The notes: generated by a model from the sequence alone, not told the origin. DNA of 64,000 bases from Symbiodinium natans (GCA_905221605.1 CAJNDS010000002.1:424001-488000), one strand, 5' to 3'. Positions 33,391 to 45,900 are shown, counted from the stretch's first letter. Numbers and translations: made by a program.

Positions 33391-35926
33391 ATTAAGCCCG
33401 TCTGTAGAGCGGCAGGGAGGATCCTCCGAACGAAGGGCCCCGCGACAATTTCAGGGCCAAGGGCCCTCAGGGTTTAGGTAGGGTTTAGGGTTTGGGGTTT
33501 GGGGTTTAATTAGGGTTTAGGATTTTAGGACTTTTGAGGATATAGGGTAGAGGGGGTTTAGGTTCGGGGCTAGGGTGTTGGGGTTTAGGGGCGGGGGGCT
33601 CGGGGTTTAGAGGGGTTTAGGATTGAGCTAGTGAAGACGACTTGACGGCCTTCTCTCACGGGTATGATCACAATAATGCCAAGCGAACTGGAAATCATAT
33701 TGGGCCAGCCAAATGCTGGTCCAAGGGGTATCATACAAGCCCCCGAAGCCCAACACCTAAACCCTAAAGGGACCCTAAAACCCTTAAACCCTGAAACCCT
33801 GAAACCCTGAAACCCTAAAACCCTAAAGCCCCTAAAACCCCAAAAAACCCTAAAACCCTAAAATCCTAAAACCCTAAAACCCTAAAACCCTAAAACCCTA
33901 AACCCTTTAAAACCCTAAAACCCCCAAAACACCTAAAACCCTAAAAACCCAGAAACCCAAAGACCCTAAACCCAGCGCCCTTGAAGTCAAAGATCCTAAA
34001 CTCCACAACCCTAAACCCTAAACCCTAAACCCTAAACCCTAAACCCTAAACCCTAAACCCTAAACCCTAAACCCTAAACCCTCCAACAAAAAAACTAAAG
34101 ACCGGCGCCGCCATCTTACGATGGAATCACTCTCAGAAGCAGGGCAAGCCAAGGAGCCGGGGTTTAGGGTTCAGGGTTTTAGAGGGTTTAGGGTTTTAAG
34201 TTTAGGGTTTAGGGTTTTGGGTTTTGGGCTTTGGGTTTTGGGTTTAGGGTCTAGCCGGAACATCAGGGGAGGTGGTAAGGTGGTGTTTTTGTTTTTGGGT
34301 TTCCAAAATTAACCGCAGGGTTTCTGGGTTTTCGTTGTGGTTGTGGTTAGGGCCTCAGGCTTGTAGGTGTGGCAAGCTTGAGCAGCTTGCGTAGAGCCCT
34401 CAACCCTAAACCCCCTTGTAAAGCCTAAACTGCTAAACCCCGAAACTCCAAACCCGAAACCCTAAACCCTAAACCAGTGGGGGAAACTGTCAGTGGACCG
34501 GTCGCGGGGTCCTCTGGATACGTCTTCGTAACCACGACTCTCCGAATTAGCGCAGCGAGACGTCGGAGTAATGTGGGAGCCTGAATCATTAGACTAGGGT
34601 TTAGGGTTTAGGGTTTAGGGTTTCGGCTTTAGGGTTTAGGGTCTAGGGGCCTGAATAATTAAAATAGGGTCTTGGAGGGTTATTATAGTATAATTATGGA
34701 TTATAGAGGGACCAGAAGGGGATCCTATTGGTAATTATTCGGCCCCAAGATAAGCTGGATCGACTTCTCAGTGGTAGGCCCTAAACCGTAAAGCCAAATC
34801 CGCCTAAACCCCCCAAGCCTGCAAACTCTAAACCCTAGCCCTAAACCCTAGCCCTAACCCCTAAATCCCAAACCCTAAACCCCCCTAAAGCTCTAAACCC
34901 CATGGAGACAAGCTGGGACTTGAACATTTCGGGCTCTAAACCCCATGGAGACAAGCTGGGACTTGAACATTTCGGGCTTAAACCCCAAAGCCTAAAGCCT
35001 AAACCCTAAACCGTGACTTCGGGCACGGCACTGACCACCTTGAGCTCTTGGAGGACCCGCTCAGTTGCTGAGCACCCGGTTTAGGGTTTAGGGTTTAGGG
35101 TTCAGGGTTCAGGGTTCTTGGAGGTTCAGGGTACTTCTTAAGTCAATTACTAGACCCGGGAGTAACCTAGGAAGCAAAAAGGTGCCCTTGTTTGTTTTTA
35201 AGGGGATTATAAGGGAACCCCAACCCCCAAGAAACAAGGAACAAAGGGCCTACTCCCGGTCCTAGATTATTACTGTTCTCATAACCCAATTGGTGGGTTA
35301 TAAGTACAGATAAAATGGGTTAATTAGTGCCATGAACCTCCAAGCCGGGCCAGAAAAGGTTATTCTTTCAATTATGGTAGGAGTATATATATATATACCC
35401 ACAAAAAGGTTCAAGGTTGCCTGTTCATGTACTATCCTAAACCCCAAAACCCGACTTGCAGCCCCAAAAAGAAAGGGATAATTATAGACGTCATTAAACA
35501 AAACAACGCAAACCAAGTACAAGTAGGGTTTAGGACTTGCTGGCTGCGGGTAGAACCTGACAGGCCAAGGGGCCACGAACCAGTTTCGACGGAAGTTGCT
35601 TGGGCGCGACTCCCCGCACCCTCCTGCGTTTAGGTTTAGGTCCCTAAACCCTAAACCTTAAGCCCAAGAAGGCCTAAGCCATAAAAGCAAGGGCCCCCCT
35701 TGTTTTGGTGAAGTGAGGCCCTCTGCTGTCGTGTCTCCTGCTTGGCGGATGCTGTGGAATTCGTGGTTTCTAGGGTCGCGTTCAGGGTTTAGGGTTTAGG
35801 GTTCCAGGCTTACTACGCACCAACGGGCTTCGGGCGCGTGAGTTTGATGACCCGCTGCAGTTGCTGCTCCCTGCATGGCCATTCAGCCACCTTGTCAGGA
35901 GAGGTGAGACATGGCTCGCGCGCTGC
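33391..35926 (-). CDS. Further exon candidates upstream on the minus strand (35,926 down to 33,391)
   Basis: 35,821-35,926 (AAREPCLTSPDKVAEWPCRE; acceptor CCACTTTCGCAG), 35,557-35,623 (APKQLPSKLVRGPLACQ), 35,012-35,059 (RVLQELKVVSAVPEVT), 34,475-34,580 (APTLLRRLAALIRRVVVTKT), 33,660-33,715 (FGWPNMISSSLGIIVIIP; donor GTGAGA) and 33,391-33,465 (GPEIVAGPFVRRILPAALQT). Phase fits through 33,660, then the join to 33,391 fails, and an alternative frame also stays open. Same gene as below or a separate one. Not recognised. Confidence 0.35.
33770..33960 (-). repeat. CCCTAAAA/CCCTGAAA variant array
   Basis: Eight-base units with an extra A dominate for about 190 bp; ordinary CCCTAAA resumes at 34,010-34,085. 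Confidence 0.85.
34634..34746. mobile_element. Element D copy
   Basis: AGGGGCCTGAATAATTAAAA at the left and GGTAATTATTCGGCCCC at the right, giving a terminal inverted repeat of about 15 bp. Confidence 0.75.
35128..35347. mobile_element. Element H copy carrying a nested element B
   Basis: Element H ends are inverted: CTTGGAGGTTCAGGGTACTT at the left, AGTGCCATGAACCTCCAAG at the right. Between them 35,151-35,266 is a full element B (GACCCGGGAGTAACCTAGG to GGTCCTAG). Removing B restores a sequence like the uninterrupted H at 50,545-50,668. Confidence 0.75.
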
Positions 35927-36296
35927 CTGCGAAAGTGGAAGGACAGCACTAAGAAGACTAAGCCCTATACAAAGCCTGAACCCTAAACCCTAAACCCTAA
36001 ACCCTAAACCCTAAACCCTAAACTTCTAGACCCTAAACTTCTAGACCCGAAGTTCTGCACCCTAAACTTCTACCGAATGTGGTATACAACAGGACACAGC
36101 ACAGCAAAGGACTTCACAAGTGACTGCTCGTTCTTAGTTGCTGAGGTCATAAACCCCCAAAGAAAGTATATACTTTCAGTTCTAAACCCTAAACCCTAAA
36201 CCCTAAACCCCAAAAAGTGTAGAGTGTACTCATTCAGCTACTAAGTGTTTGTTATGTAGCGGGTCGATAAGGGAAACCGGACCTCACCCTAAAGAG

Positions 36297-36437
36297 GGGT
36301 TTAGGGTTTGGGGTTTAGGGTTTGGGGTTTAGGGTTTAGGGTTTGGGGTTTAGGGTTTGGGGTTTAGGGTTTGGGGTTTAGGGTTTAGGGTTTGGGGTTT
36401 AGGGTTTAGGGTTTGGGGTTTAGGGTTTGGGGTTTTG
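36297..36437 (+). repeat. Alternating TTTAGGG/TTTGGGG array
   Basis: About twenty units in which the two heptamers alternate in a higher-order pattern. Confidence 0.9.
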
Positions 36438-37116
36438 GGGCTTGGGGTGGCTGGTATGCCCTGAGGCGCCACGTCAACCAGAAACCTTTTGTTCAGTCTC
36501 GTCTCCCGTCCCCACACAGAAGCTCTGAAAAGAGCGTCCTTCGAGCCGGGCCCAAATCCCTGAACCGCTTGGGTTTAGGGTTTAGGGTTTAGGGTTTAGG
36601 GTTTAGGGTTTAGGGTTTAGGGTTTAGGGTTTAGGGTTTAGGGGGAGGTTCACGGGACTTCAATTGAAAGTCTCCCTATGACCTACTCAAACGGCTCGGC
36701 GGGGCTCAAGTCAACATGTAGAGCTTAGGGGTTAACTTTGCGTAGAGTGAGCAAAAGACCCTCAAACAAACACTTGTCAACGCTATACCCGGAACCCCAA
36801 ACTTAGATACACCCCGACCCCTGAACCCTGAACCCGAAGCCACTCCAGTCAAACCGGTCTTCCAATTCTCATTAAACCCTAAACCCTAAACCCAAAACCC
36901 TAAACCCTAAACCCTGAACCCTAAACCCTAAATCCCCCCGGCAGCGTCTTCCATCTTCCCGGCAGCCCACGAAGAGGCTTCCGAACGGGAGCCATTCATT
37001 AGCTGGTGCTCCCGAAGGGAGCTTTGCGCAGTTCAGGGTTCAGGGTTCAGGGTTTAGGCTTTAGGGTTTAGGGTTCAGGGTTCAGGGTTCAGGGTTTAGG
37101 GTTTAGGGTTCAAAAT

Positions 37117-37204
37117 TGGGGTACCACCTAATCTACCCCCACATACTATACTCCTCATTCGAGGAACCCGCATAAAGGGTACCCCTTACTTTTCGGAAAC
37201 CCCC
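37117..37204. mobile_element. Element A copy
   Basis: About 88 bp: starts GGGGTACCACC, ends AAGGGTACCCCTTACTTTTCGGAAACCCCC; the GGGTACC and TTTCCGAAA blocks recur in all copies. Confidence 0.65.
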
Positions 37205-37339
37205 AAGAGATTCATAGGTCGAGGGCTTGAGGCGCTCCAGGGTTAGGGTTTGAGGGCATCCTAGGGGGTTGATTCTGTTTGCATTTTCCTGGGCATTTTT
37301 AGGGTTTAGGGTTCAGGGTTTGGGGGAAATCGGGGTTTA

Positions 37340-38276
37340 GGCAAATGCGGGAGGTTTCAAGGCGCGCCATCCCCTCGGCAGCATCGTTGCAGCTTTGGCA
37401 GTGCGCGACGGGCGCGGAAACTCTGAGAGGAACCCTCAACTCGGGTTTAGGGTTTAGGGTTTAGGATTTAGGGTTTAGGGTTTAGGGTCCTAAACCCCTA
37501 AAAAAACCTAAGCCCCTGGACCCTAAACTCCGAACCCCTAGACCCGTAAACTTAAACACAAAGCCCCCCAAAATGCCAAAACCTTGGCTGACCCGTGGGC
37601 CTGAGTAATCCAGCGGCAAAGAAAACTAAGCTGTGGGGAATTGAAGTGGATTGAAATTCCTACCCAGCACCAAAATTATCATACCCGCCTCCCAGTAGCC
37701 TGTGCAGTTGTATCTGGGCCGGTGATTACGTGTGCTGCCTCTTCTGACTCAGTAGGCAGAGCAGAGTCCAAGGTAGAACCCTAAACCCTAAACTCTATCC
37801 TTTCGAATGCTTCGCCTTGCGCTTCAGGAGCTCTCAGGAATGAACCATGAGATGGCGGCGATGAGGAAGTAGGTCCTTGGAGGGGTTTAGTGTTTAGGGT
37901 TAGGGTTGAGGGTGTTAGGGTTTTAGGGTTTAGGGTTTAGGGTTTTAGGGTTTTTAGTAGGTCCTTGGGGGGTTTAGTGTTTAGGGTTTATCGGATAAAG
38001 GGTTTCATAGAGCCCTCGTTGTTGGCCTGCGCAGGTACCGACCTTGGACCTTCGTGCTTCGGATGGATGGTAGAGGGTTTGGGATTTAGGGTGTAGGGTT
38101 TAGGGCTTAGGGTTTAGGGCTGAAGGTCTAGGGTTGTAGAAGGGTTTACAGTAGGAGCGTAGGGTTCAGGTGTGTTTGCTAGGGCTCAGTTTTCGTGTTC
38201 GTGTTCCGGTCCGGCTACTTGAGAAGCAGTCTCACTCCGGCAGCCTCGCAAGACCAAGCAATTCCTTTATCTCCAT
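37340..38276 (-). CDS. Start of an unknown gene, six phase-consistent exons
   Basis: ATG at 38,276: MEIKELLGLARLP (38,236-38,276, donor GTGAGA); SKVGTCAGQQRGLYETLY (37,993-38,049, GA donor); TYFLIAAISWFIP (37,836-37,875, GA donor); SEEAAHVITGPDTTAQATGR (37,685-37,747, donor GTATGA); LSFLCRWITQAH (37,593-37,630); VSAPVAHCQSCNDAAEGMAR (about 37,340-37,422, acceptor TTCCTCTCAG). Islands at about 36,940-37,018 (LPSGAPANEWLPFGSLFVGC) and about 36,447-36,540 may continue it. One hydrophobic segment; no family recognised. Confidence 0.5.
37631..37684 (-). other. 54-nt ordinary spliceosomal-type intron
   Basis: In gene sense it starts GTATGATAATTTTG and ends CCACTTCAATTCCCCACAG between phase-matched exons. 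It contains no telomere-type unit, so not all introns here are telomeric. Confidence 0.5.
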
Positions 38277-38663
38277 AAAGAGAGGTTTAGGGTTTGGGGT
38301 TGAGGGTTTAGGGTTTTTTAGAGAGGTTTAGGGTTTGGGGTTGAGGGTTTAGGGTTTTTTAGAGAGGTTTAGGGTTTGGGGTTGAGGGTTTAGGGTTTTT
38401 GGGTATAATGCAACATAGCAATAATGAGGGGGCCTAAGCAAGACACAGTGGTAAGAAGGGTACCACTAGTGATCTAGGTACTGATCAAGCAACACTTTGC
38501 CAGCTGAGGATGAAATCCCTCTTCTAAACCTGCCATTTAGATCCTCGGCCGCAAATCTCTACAAACACCCAAAAACCCTGCACTCTAATCGCGAACACTG
38601 CATCCCCTAACAAGCTAAAGTAAACCCACAGCAGAATAAACCACCTTAAGCCCTACTAATCTA

Positions 38664-38757
38664 GGGCCTTAAGAATTAGAATGGGGTTTGGGGGGTTATT
38701 ATAGTATACTTATGTTAGGGAATGCTACTAGTAGTTATTCCGACCCCTAGAGTGGGA
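38664..38757. mobile_element. Element D copy
   Basis: CTAGGGCCTTAAGAATTAGAAT at the left, GTAGTTATTCCGACCCCTAG at the right, with GGGGGGTTATTATAGTATA inside. Other copies: 3,417-3,521 and 34,634-34,746. Confidence 0.75.
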
Positions 38758-39514
38758 TAGTACCCAAACCTATTTTCCCGCCATGCACAAGACTTCTACA
38801 AGGCTTTTGGGGCACTGCCCAAAATAAGGTACCACCTTATTAGATAGCCCAAAATGCTACATCATCAAAACGAGCAGTCCAGCCCCATACCCTACTATCC
38901 CAGGATCCCAGGGTTGAGGGTTTATGGTTTTTTGAAACCTCCACAAGGGGCGGCGGTGCATGTTTGGGAGGAAGACGCTAAATTTGCTCGCGCTTTTCGA
39001 TGAAGTTTTCTAGTACGGCGTATGAACCCCTAAACCCTAAACCCTAAACTCCTAAAACCCTAAACCTCAAACTCCTGAGCCCCTAAAAACCCTAAACCTA
39101 GTAGGTTGAAGAGGGACACGAGATCCCCATGTACAAACATGTACGGGATCATGTAGCAACCCTAAACCCTGAACCCTGAATCCCTACACCCTAAACACAT
39201 CCTAAACCCTCCGCTGCAGCAAAGCTCAGGACGGCGCGTCATCAACATCACTCCATGCCTGGGCTTGGCACAAGATGGAGGGTTTAGGGTTTAGGGCCTA
39301 GGGTTTAGGGTTTAGGGTTTAGGGTTTAGGGTGAGGGGTTTGGTGTTTGGGGTTTGGTGTTGCGGGGATTAGGGTTCCGTTCTCGAAGCCAAAGACGGCC
39401 GGCTGCGCTAAATGAAGCTCTAATTCAGGCAACCCCGCAAGCCTCAGCGTCACCAATTGGGTATAAATATTGGTGAGAGCATATGTATCCTGAACCCTAA
39501 ACTCTTAGCGTAGT

Positions 39515-39656
39515 AACATGGTCCCTTAGTCTGGCCCCTTCAAAGGGGAGCCCTTGTATACCCCTTATATACCCTAAATATACAACCCAAGGGCCCATAC
39601 TTCAGAACCCTTTGAAGGAGGTAAGGGACCATATCAAGAGCCCATATAGCTACCCT
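39515..39656. mobile_element. Element C copy in an antiporter intron or 3' region
   Basis: AGTAACATGGTCCCTTAG at the left, AGGGACCATATCAAG and GCCCATATAGCTACCCTGAG at the right. Confidence 0.75.
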
Positions 39657-39924
39657 GAGGTAAACCCTAAACCCTAAACCCTAAACCCTAAACCCGACTT
39701 CATATACAGCTTTGGAACTCCGAAGCAAAGTCCTGAAGCCGCACAAGCCTTGCCGCGGGGGAAGGTTTAATCCCAGAGACCTCCCCAAACCCTAAACCCT
39801 AAACCCTAAACCCTAAACCCTAAACCCTAAACCCTAAACCCTAAACCCTAACTTCGGGAGGTTAGGGGCCATATTCAGGGCCCGTAAACGTACAGGGAGG
39901 GGGATGAGCTGACAGCCAGGATGC

Positions 39925-39953
39925 AACCAGTTGGTGTTGCCATGCTGAAGCAC
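39925..39953 (-). CDS. Antiporter exon VLQHGNTNWL
   Basis: HGNTNWL aligns with the C-terminal (D)GNTNWLEG motif. Acceptor AGACGCCTCGAAG. The 3' boundary is uncertain: a GC donor within TTGCATCC would lead to the island at 39,710-39,764, which has a stop in the fitting frame. The end of the protein is not settled. Confidence 0.75.
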
Positions 39954-42900
39954 CTTCGAGGCGTCTAGGGTTTAGGGGTTTAGGGGTTTGGGGTTTAGGG
40001 TTTAGGGGATTAGGGGATTAGGGGTTTAGGGGTTTAGGGGTTTAGGGGTTTAGGGGTTTAGGGTTTAGGGGTTTAAGGTTTAAGGGGTTTTTGGCTTAGG
40101 GTTGTAGGTTCAGGGCGTAGGGTGTGCACTGTTTTGGGGTGTGTGCCCTGTAAAAATCACACCTCTCTCGGTTCTGAGATGGGGGCCCGTAGACACACCT
40201 CAGAATTTGTTTGGGCTTTTCAAAAAAAAGGAGTACATCTCGTATACCCCCCAAAGTACTATAATCGAGCCCCCCAAAAAGGGTACCCCTTTTTTCGGAT
40301 ACATTTAAATCCAAAGCTAACCTCCAAACAGGCCCAAATGCCTAAGACCAGCTCTGAGCAGTTGAGGGCTTCAGGTTTCGGAATGCGGCTTTAGGGTTTA
40401 GGGCTTAGGGTTTAGGGTTTAGGGTGTAGGTTTAGGGTTTAGGGTTTAGGATTTATGGTTTAGGGTTTTCGTAACCCACAATGGACACACCTGTTCAGCA
40501 CGCCATGCCACCGTGTGATTTGTAGTGGCTTGGGGGTGCGGAAACAAAGATGCAAAGTAGGCAGGGCTCAGGCCTCAGGGATTTAGGGTTTAGGGCTTGG
40601 GGTTTAGGGTTTAGGGTTTAGGGCTTGGGGGGTTTAGGGCTTGATGTGTGCGCAAGGTTCAGGGTTCAGGGGGGGGTCAGGGGTTAAGGCGCTTAACCGC
40701 TACGGTTCTGAGCACAGGAACTCCTAAACCCTAAACTCTAAACCCGAAAAACCCCCGAGGATCCGCCACCTGCGACACCAAGAAGACGGTGACCATCTGG
40801 CCTGAGTCGAGAAATTAGGGTTTAGGGTTTATAGGGTTTAGGGTTTAGGGTTTGGGGTTTCGGGTTTGGGGTTCAGAGGACTAGGATGTTGGGCTCCACC
40901 ACGCTTAGGGCTCAAGGCTTAGCTACTTTTTGCCTCAGAGCCCCAAAGCAATGAATTAATAATTAATTCATGATTCAGTTTATTTAATTTATTTTAAATA
41001 TAATTTAATTAGCTAAAAAAGAAAATAATCCCGATGTTACCCTCCCTCTGCAGTCTGACCACGGGGAGATCTAGGGTTCAGGCTTTGGAGTTTGGGGCAA
41101 CCACGATCCCCCTGGTTCTTAGTAGGGAATGAGGGAATGAGGGCCCTATATATATACCCTATAAATACCCTATATATACCCTATATATACCCTATATATA
41201 CCCTATATATACCCTATATATACCCTTTACGGGATTATGTAGGGTACCTCACATCCCTCATTCTCTGCTAAGAACCAGCCAGTGATATCACCACATGGCG
41301 GTTGTATGCCCTGCACCTAAGGACCGCCGATGCTCGACATCTACCAGTTTGAACAAGCCGAAGTCGGTTTAGGGTTTAGGGTTTGGGGTTTGGGGTTTAG
41401 GGTTTAGGGTTTAGGGTTTAGGGTTCGAGTACATCATGCCTCCAGACCCGGCATGCGCTGCAAACCAGATCAAGCCTTCGGCACAAACTGTCTGATACAC
41501 ACCGAGATTCAGTACATGCACGGAGCAGTACCGAGTCATCTGCGGGTGCCGGCCAGGATTCAACGTAAGCGGACAGGGGTTCCGAGGCACACTGACCAAC
41601 GCTGGCTCGACAGCTGTTCGGTGGATGAAAGGGGGTGCCAGCGGTAGAGCACTTGCCATGTCTTGCGCGGCGAGCTGCGCAGCAAAGGTGACAAAGGAAG
41701 TTTCCTTTCCTGTGCGTCTGAGGATCAACCCGGTTTCGTATGGTCACGGTTCTCCAAGCGGGAGTTCAGAGTTTAGGGTTTGAGGTGACAGACCCCTCCT
41801 TATCCGGGACTCTGCGTTTTGTGAGCGTCGCTCCCTCAAACTTAGAGGACCCACGACCCATGAATGAAGGAATACGGCCGAACATAAAATGCCCTCAATA
41901 CCAGAGCCACTAGAGCCCTACAACCCTCAAACCCCAAGAGACAGAGTGTCTGCCTCTCTAGCTGCAATCTTCAGGATCCTACAAAATCTGGTTGAGGCTT
42001 TAGTCAGTCCTTGCTTGAAAGGCTTGGGGCTTGGGATAGAACACCCGAGGCCACCCTGAAATCTAAAAGTCATTTGAGCCCATAGCCCGACAGCACTGCA
42101 CTGAAGCTCCTATACTCAATACCTTCAATGACTGAATAGCATACCAGAGTGCTTAGGGTTTAGGGTTTAGGGTCCAGGGTTTAGGGTCTAGGGTTTAGAG
42201 TTTTTGGTTTAGGGTTTGGGGTTTAGGGTTTAGGGTTTAGGGGTTTAGGGTTTAGGGTTTGGGGTTTGGGCTTTAGGGCGATCCCGGAGCAGCCCAGGAA
42301 TAACTATGGCACCCACGTCTGCCGAACCACAGGTACAGTAAACCCCAAAAAAGTTTGAAACCTTTTTAAGGACAAGTAGTGCTGGGATTCCCTATACTTT
42401 ATACTCGTAGGGATTGAGGCTAGTGAGTCTCCAACTTTTTTGGCTTCTACTATAAGAAGAGAACCCGGGGGGGGGGGGGGGGGGGGGCAACTTGGACAGA
42501 ACACCTGAGCGGCAAATTTCTAATCCCTGCAGGACGCAAGCTTCTCCGGGACTGACACACAAGGATGAGACTGGGAGAGAAGTGCGAACTGCCGTTTTCA
42601 ACTTCTTTCTTGTCGAATACCTCGTGTAGGTCAACATGTGAGAATAAGGGGCCGTTGCTCAGAAGCTGAGACCATAGAGCGGTTTTTCCAGCAGTAACAC
42701 CAGCAGGAAAATCTCCGGCTTCATCTATTCCTCAAGGGTTTAGGCTTTAGGGTTTAGGGTTGGAGGCATAGGGTCTGTAAGGCCCCAAAGAACGAAGGAA
42801 TCAAAGAGGTTAAAACTTACTATTCCTACTAATTTTGGCAACCCAAGGGTTCAACTGTTGGCTGGGGAAGGGAGGAAGGCGCCGCTTCGCGCACTTCGTC

Positions 42901-45900
42901 CCTGTTGCACATGGAAAAAAACATGCTTGTCCCCTCCGAAACCCTAAACTGTTGATCCTACATCCTAGACCCTAAACCCTAGCCCTAAACCCTAAACCAC
43001 AAAAAAAGCAAACAAAGGACTCAGGTGCTGGCAGGCGGTGTCGAAGTTTCGGAAGCTAAGCGTCATCGGGCTGTCGAAAATCCAGCCCCAAAGCACCTCA
43101 GCGTTTTGGGGTTGGGAGTTCTCGTGTATGCTAAGAAGGGATGAGTTTTGACCCTAAACCCTAAACTCTGAACCCTGAACCCTAAACCAATACGTCTAGC
43201 GTAGCTTGGCGGCATGGGACAGGGACGTGGAGTGCCGACTGCATGACAACTGCTCACTGAGGCCGATGGTGGTTCACCAGAGGGTCCTCCACGAAACCGA
43301 AAACTCCTACCGCCCAAACCCTACACCCTAGACCTCAAACCCCAAACCCCAAACCCTAAACCCTAGCTCCGTCTGCACAAAAGGAAGGTGTCTGGGTCTG
43401 AGACGGCGCAGGGAACGACGAAGAGGGCGATCTGTGTGGAGGAGCCAACCTTGTGTTTAGGGAGTTTAGGGTTTTGGGCTAGGGTTTAGGGTTTAGGGTT
43501 TAGGGTTTAGGGTTTAGGGTTTAGGGTTTAGGGTTTAGGGTTTAGGGTTTAGGGTTTAGGGTTTAGGGTTTAGGGTTTAGGGTTTAGGGTTTAGGGCTAG
43601 AGTTTAGGGTTTGAGGCTCCAAGGCTTACTTACGGTTTCCTGCGGTGTTTAGGACTTATGCGAGTTCACGGTTCGCCCAGTTTAGGGCGCAGGGCTCGAG
43701 ATAACTTCATGCAGGGTTATGGATCAAGTTCACGTGTGAATAGGGGTGTAGGGTTTAGGGTTTAGGGTCTCAGGTGTCAGGCGTAATTCATTTCGAGTAC
43801 TCGGAGTTGTTTGCTGCCCAGTGCATACTCTGTGGTTGTCAGGGTTCTTGTAATAGGCAGAACTATCGTTCTTCGGGTTTACTATTTTGGGGCTAACCCT
43901 CAGTAAGCCCTAGTGCTCTAAACCCTCAACCCTCTACCCTAAACCCTATGCTAAACCCTAAACCCTAAACCCTAAACACTAAACCCTAAACCCTAAACCC
44001 TAAACCCTAAACCCGAGCCCTAAACCCTAAACACCAAAAACTGCACCGAGGCCCTCCCGAGCTCTGCTTGGGGCCGTGGCTGCGACTCCGAGGGAGAGGT
44101 CCATCATGCCCTGCTTGGAGGTTCATGGGACCCTACACCCTAAACCCTAAACCCTAAACCCTAAACCCTAAACCCTGAACCCTGAACCCTGAACCCTAAA
44201 CCCTAAACCCTAAACCCTAAACCCTAAACCCTAAACCCTAAACCCTAAACCCTAAAGCCTAGCCCTCCAATTAGAAGCCTATATACAGTGATGGTTGGGG
44301 TTACAAGTACCCTGAACCTCCACGTGGTGGCATTTTGGGGTGGCCGTAAACCCTTGAGAGGGTTTGGGGTTTAGGGTTTAGGGTTTAGGGTTTGGGGTTT
44401 GGGGTTTAGGGTTTATGGTTTGGGGTTCGGGGTTTGGGGTTTGGGGTTTAGGGTTTAGGGTTTGGGGTTTGGGGGTTTAGAGCGTGCGGGCCTCCATTCC
44501 TCGCAGAACCCTGTGTAGGGTTCAGGGTTCAGGGTTCAGGGTTCAGGGTTCAGGGTTCAGGGTTCAGGGTTCAGGGTTCAGGGTTCAGGGTTCAGGGTTC
44601 AGGGTTCAGGGTTCAGGGTTCAGGGTTTAGGGTTTAGGGTTAGGGTTCAGGGAACCCCAAAAGGCAAGTTTAGGGTTTGGGGGCTTTAAGAGTTTGGGGC
44701 CTAGGGCTTGGTGTTTAAAGGTTGCTGGTGTTAGGCCGTTGTATAAAAAGCCCAAGAACAGAAATGACTAAAAACCCACAAGCCACTGGAGTCCCAAAAA
44801 TCGAAAAACCTGAAAACCTCTACACTCTAAGCCCTAAACCTTAAACCCTAAACCCTAAACCCTCAGCCCTGCAAACCTCAACCCGAACATCCTCAACCCG
44901 GAGCCCAGAGATTCCTGACATACAGCCCTAAGTAGCCCTAAAAACCTTCGGGGTTTGGGGCTTAGGGTGTCGGGTTTGTTTCTGGGTTAGTGTTTAGGGC
45001 CCTGAACCCTAAACCCAAACCCTAAACCCTAAACCCTGAACCCTAAACCCTAAACCCTAAACCCTAAACCCGCAGAGCCTGGACTTAAGGACGAAAGCAT
45101 CCCCAGTGTCCTTCGTGGCACTGGTCACGGCCGTTGCGTGCTCCGCTGCATTTCCTTGAGGCTGCGTCTTAGGAGTACCCACAGAGCCCAATAATTAAGG
45201 AACATAGCTTAAATCATATATAGGGATCCTTAATACGATTTAAGGTATATTCCTTAATTAAGGAGTATTGGGGCTCTCTGAGTAAGGCACAGGGTTCGGG
45301 GGGCTTAGGGTTTGGAGGGTTGAAGGTTTGGGGGGTTTAGGGTTTAGGGTTCAGGGGGCTTAGGGTTTGGAGGGTTTAGGATTTAAGGCTTAGATCGTTT
45401 GGAGGTTTAGAGGGTTCAGAGGGTTTCGGGCTTGAAGTTAAGAGGTGGGTTTAGGGGGCTTAAGTGGGTTTGGGAGTAGGAATTGGGACTTGGGCGAGAC
45501 CTTCTTTGGGTTTTGGGTTCAGGGTTTACGGTTCCGGGTGAAGGGTTTAGGGGTCGAGGGGTTGGCTGTGCAAGTCGTACACAAGTGGGCGGCCAGCCGG
45601 TGACGGATCAACCAACCCTAAGCCCCTAAACTCTACACCCAAAACCCTAAACCTTATACCCCTGTAGGTCCCCCAGCAGCGAATAACAAGGGCTCCCTTT
45701 TGTATCTAGTTGGGTGCAACAGGGAATGCTAAACCACCCAACCTAAACCACAAGCCCTGTAAAGCCTACACTGGACGAAGACCCTACACTCAGAACCCTT
45801 GAACTACAAGCCTGCTTCTAGAAATCTTGGGTAACCTGCAAAAGGGAGGTTTTGGGCTCTTAAGGTATGAAAACCCAGGAGGCAGAAAACTCGGGCTGCA

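Noticed and set aside
35821-35926. Resemblance of VAEWPCREQQLQRV to the N terminus of an origin-recognition AAA protein
   Set aside because: The following exon candidates contain no P-loop or other AAA motif, so the resemblance is too short to use.
36671-36721. Plus-strand terminal exon SPYDLLKRLGGAQVNM with stop
   Set aside because: A good-looking frame, but neighbours read on the minus strand, no plus-strand partner in phase was found and the length is short.
38948-39968. A plus-strand gene of five phase-consistent exons ending in a stop (MFGRKTLNLLALFDE through MLKHLRGV)
   Set aside because: The last block read on the minus strand gives VLQHGNTNWL, a conserved antiporter C-terminal motif in phase with the preceding antiporter exon. 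The plus chain is an antisense coincidence and a warning about phase-only evidence.
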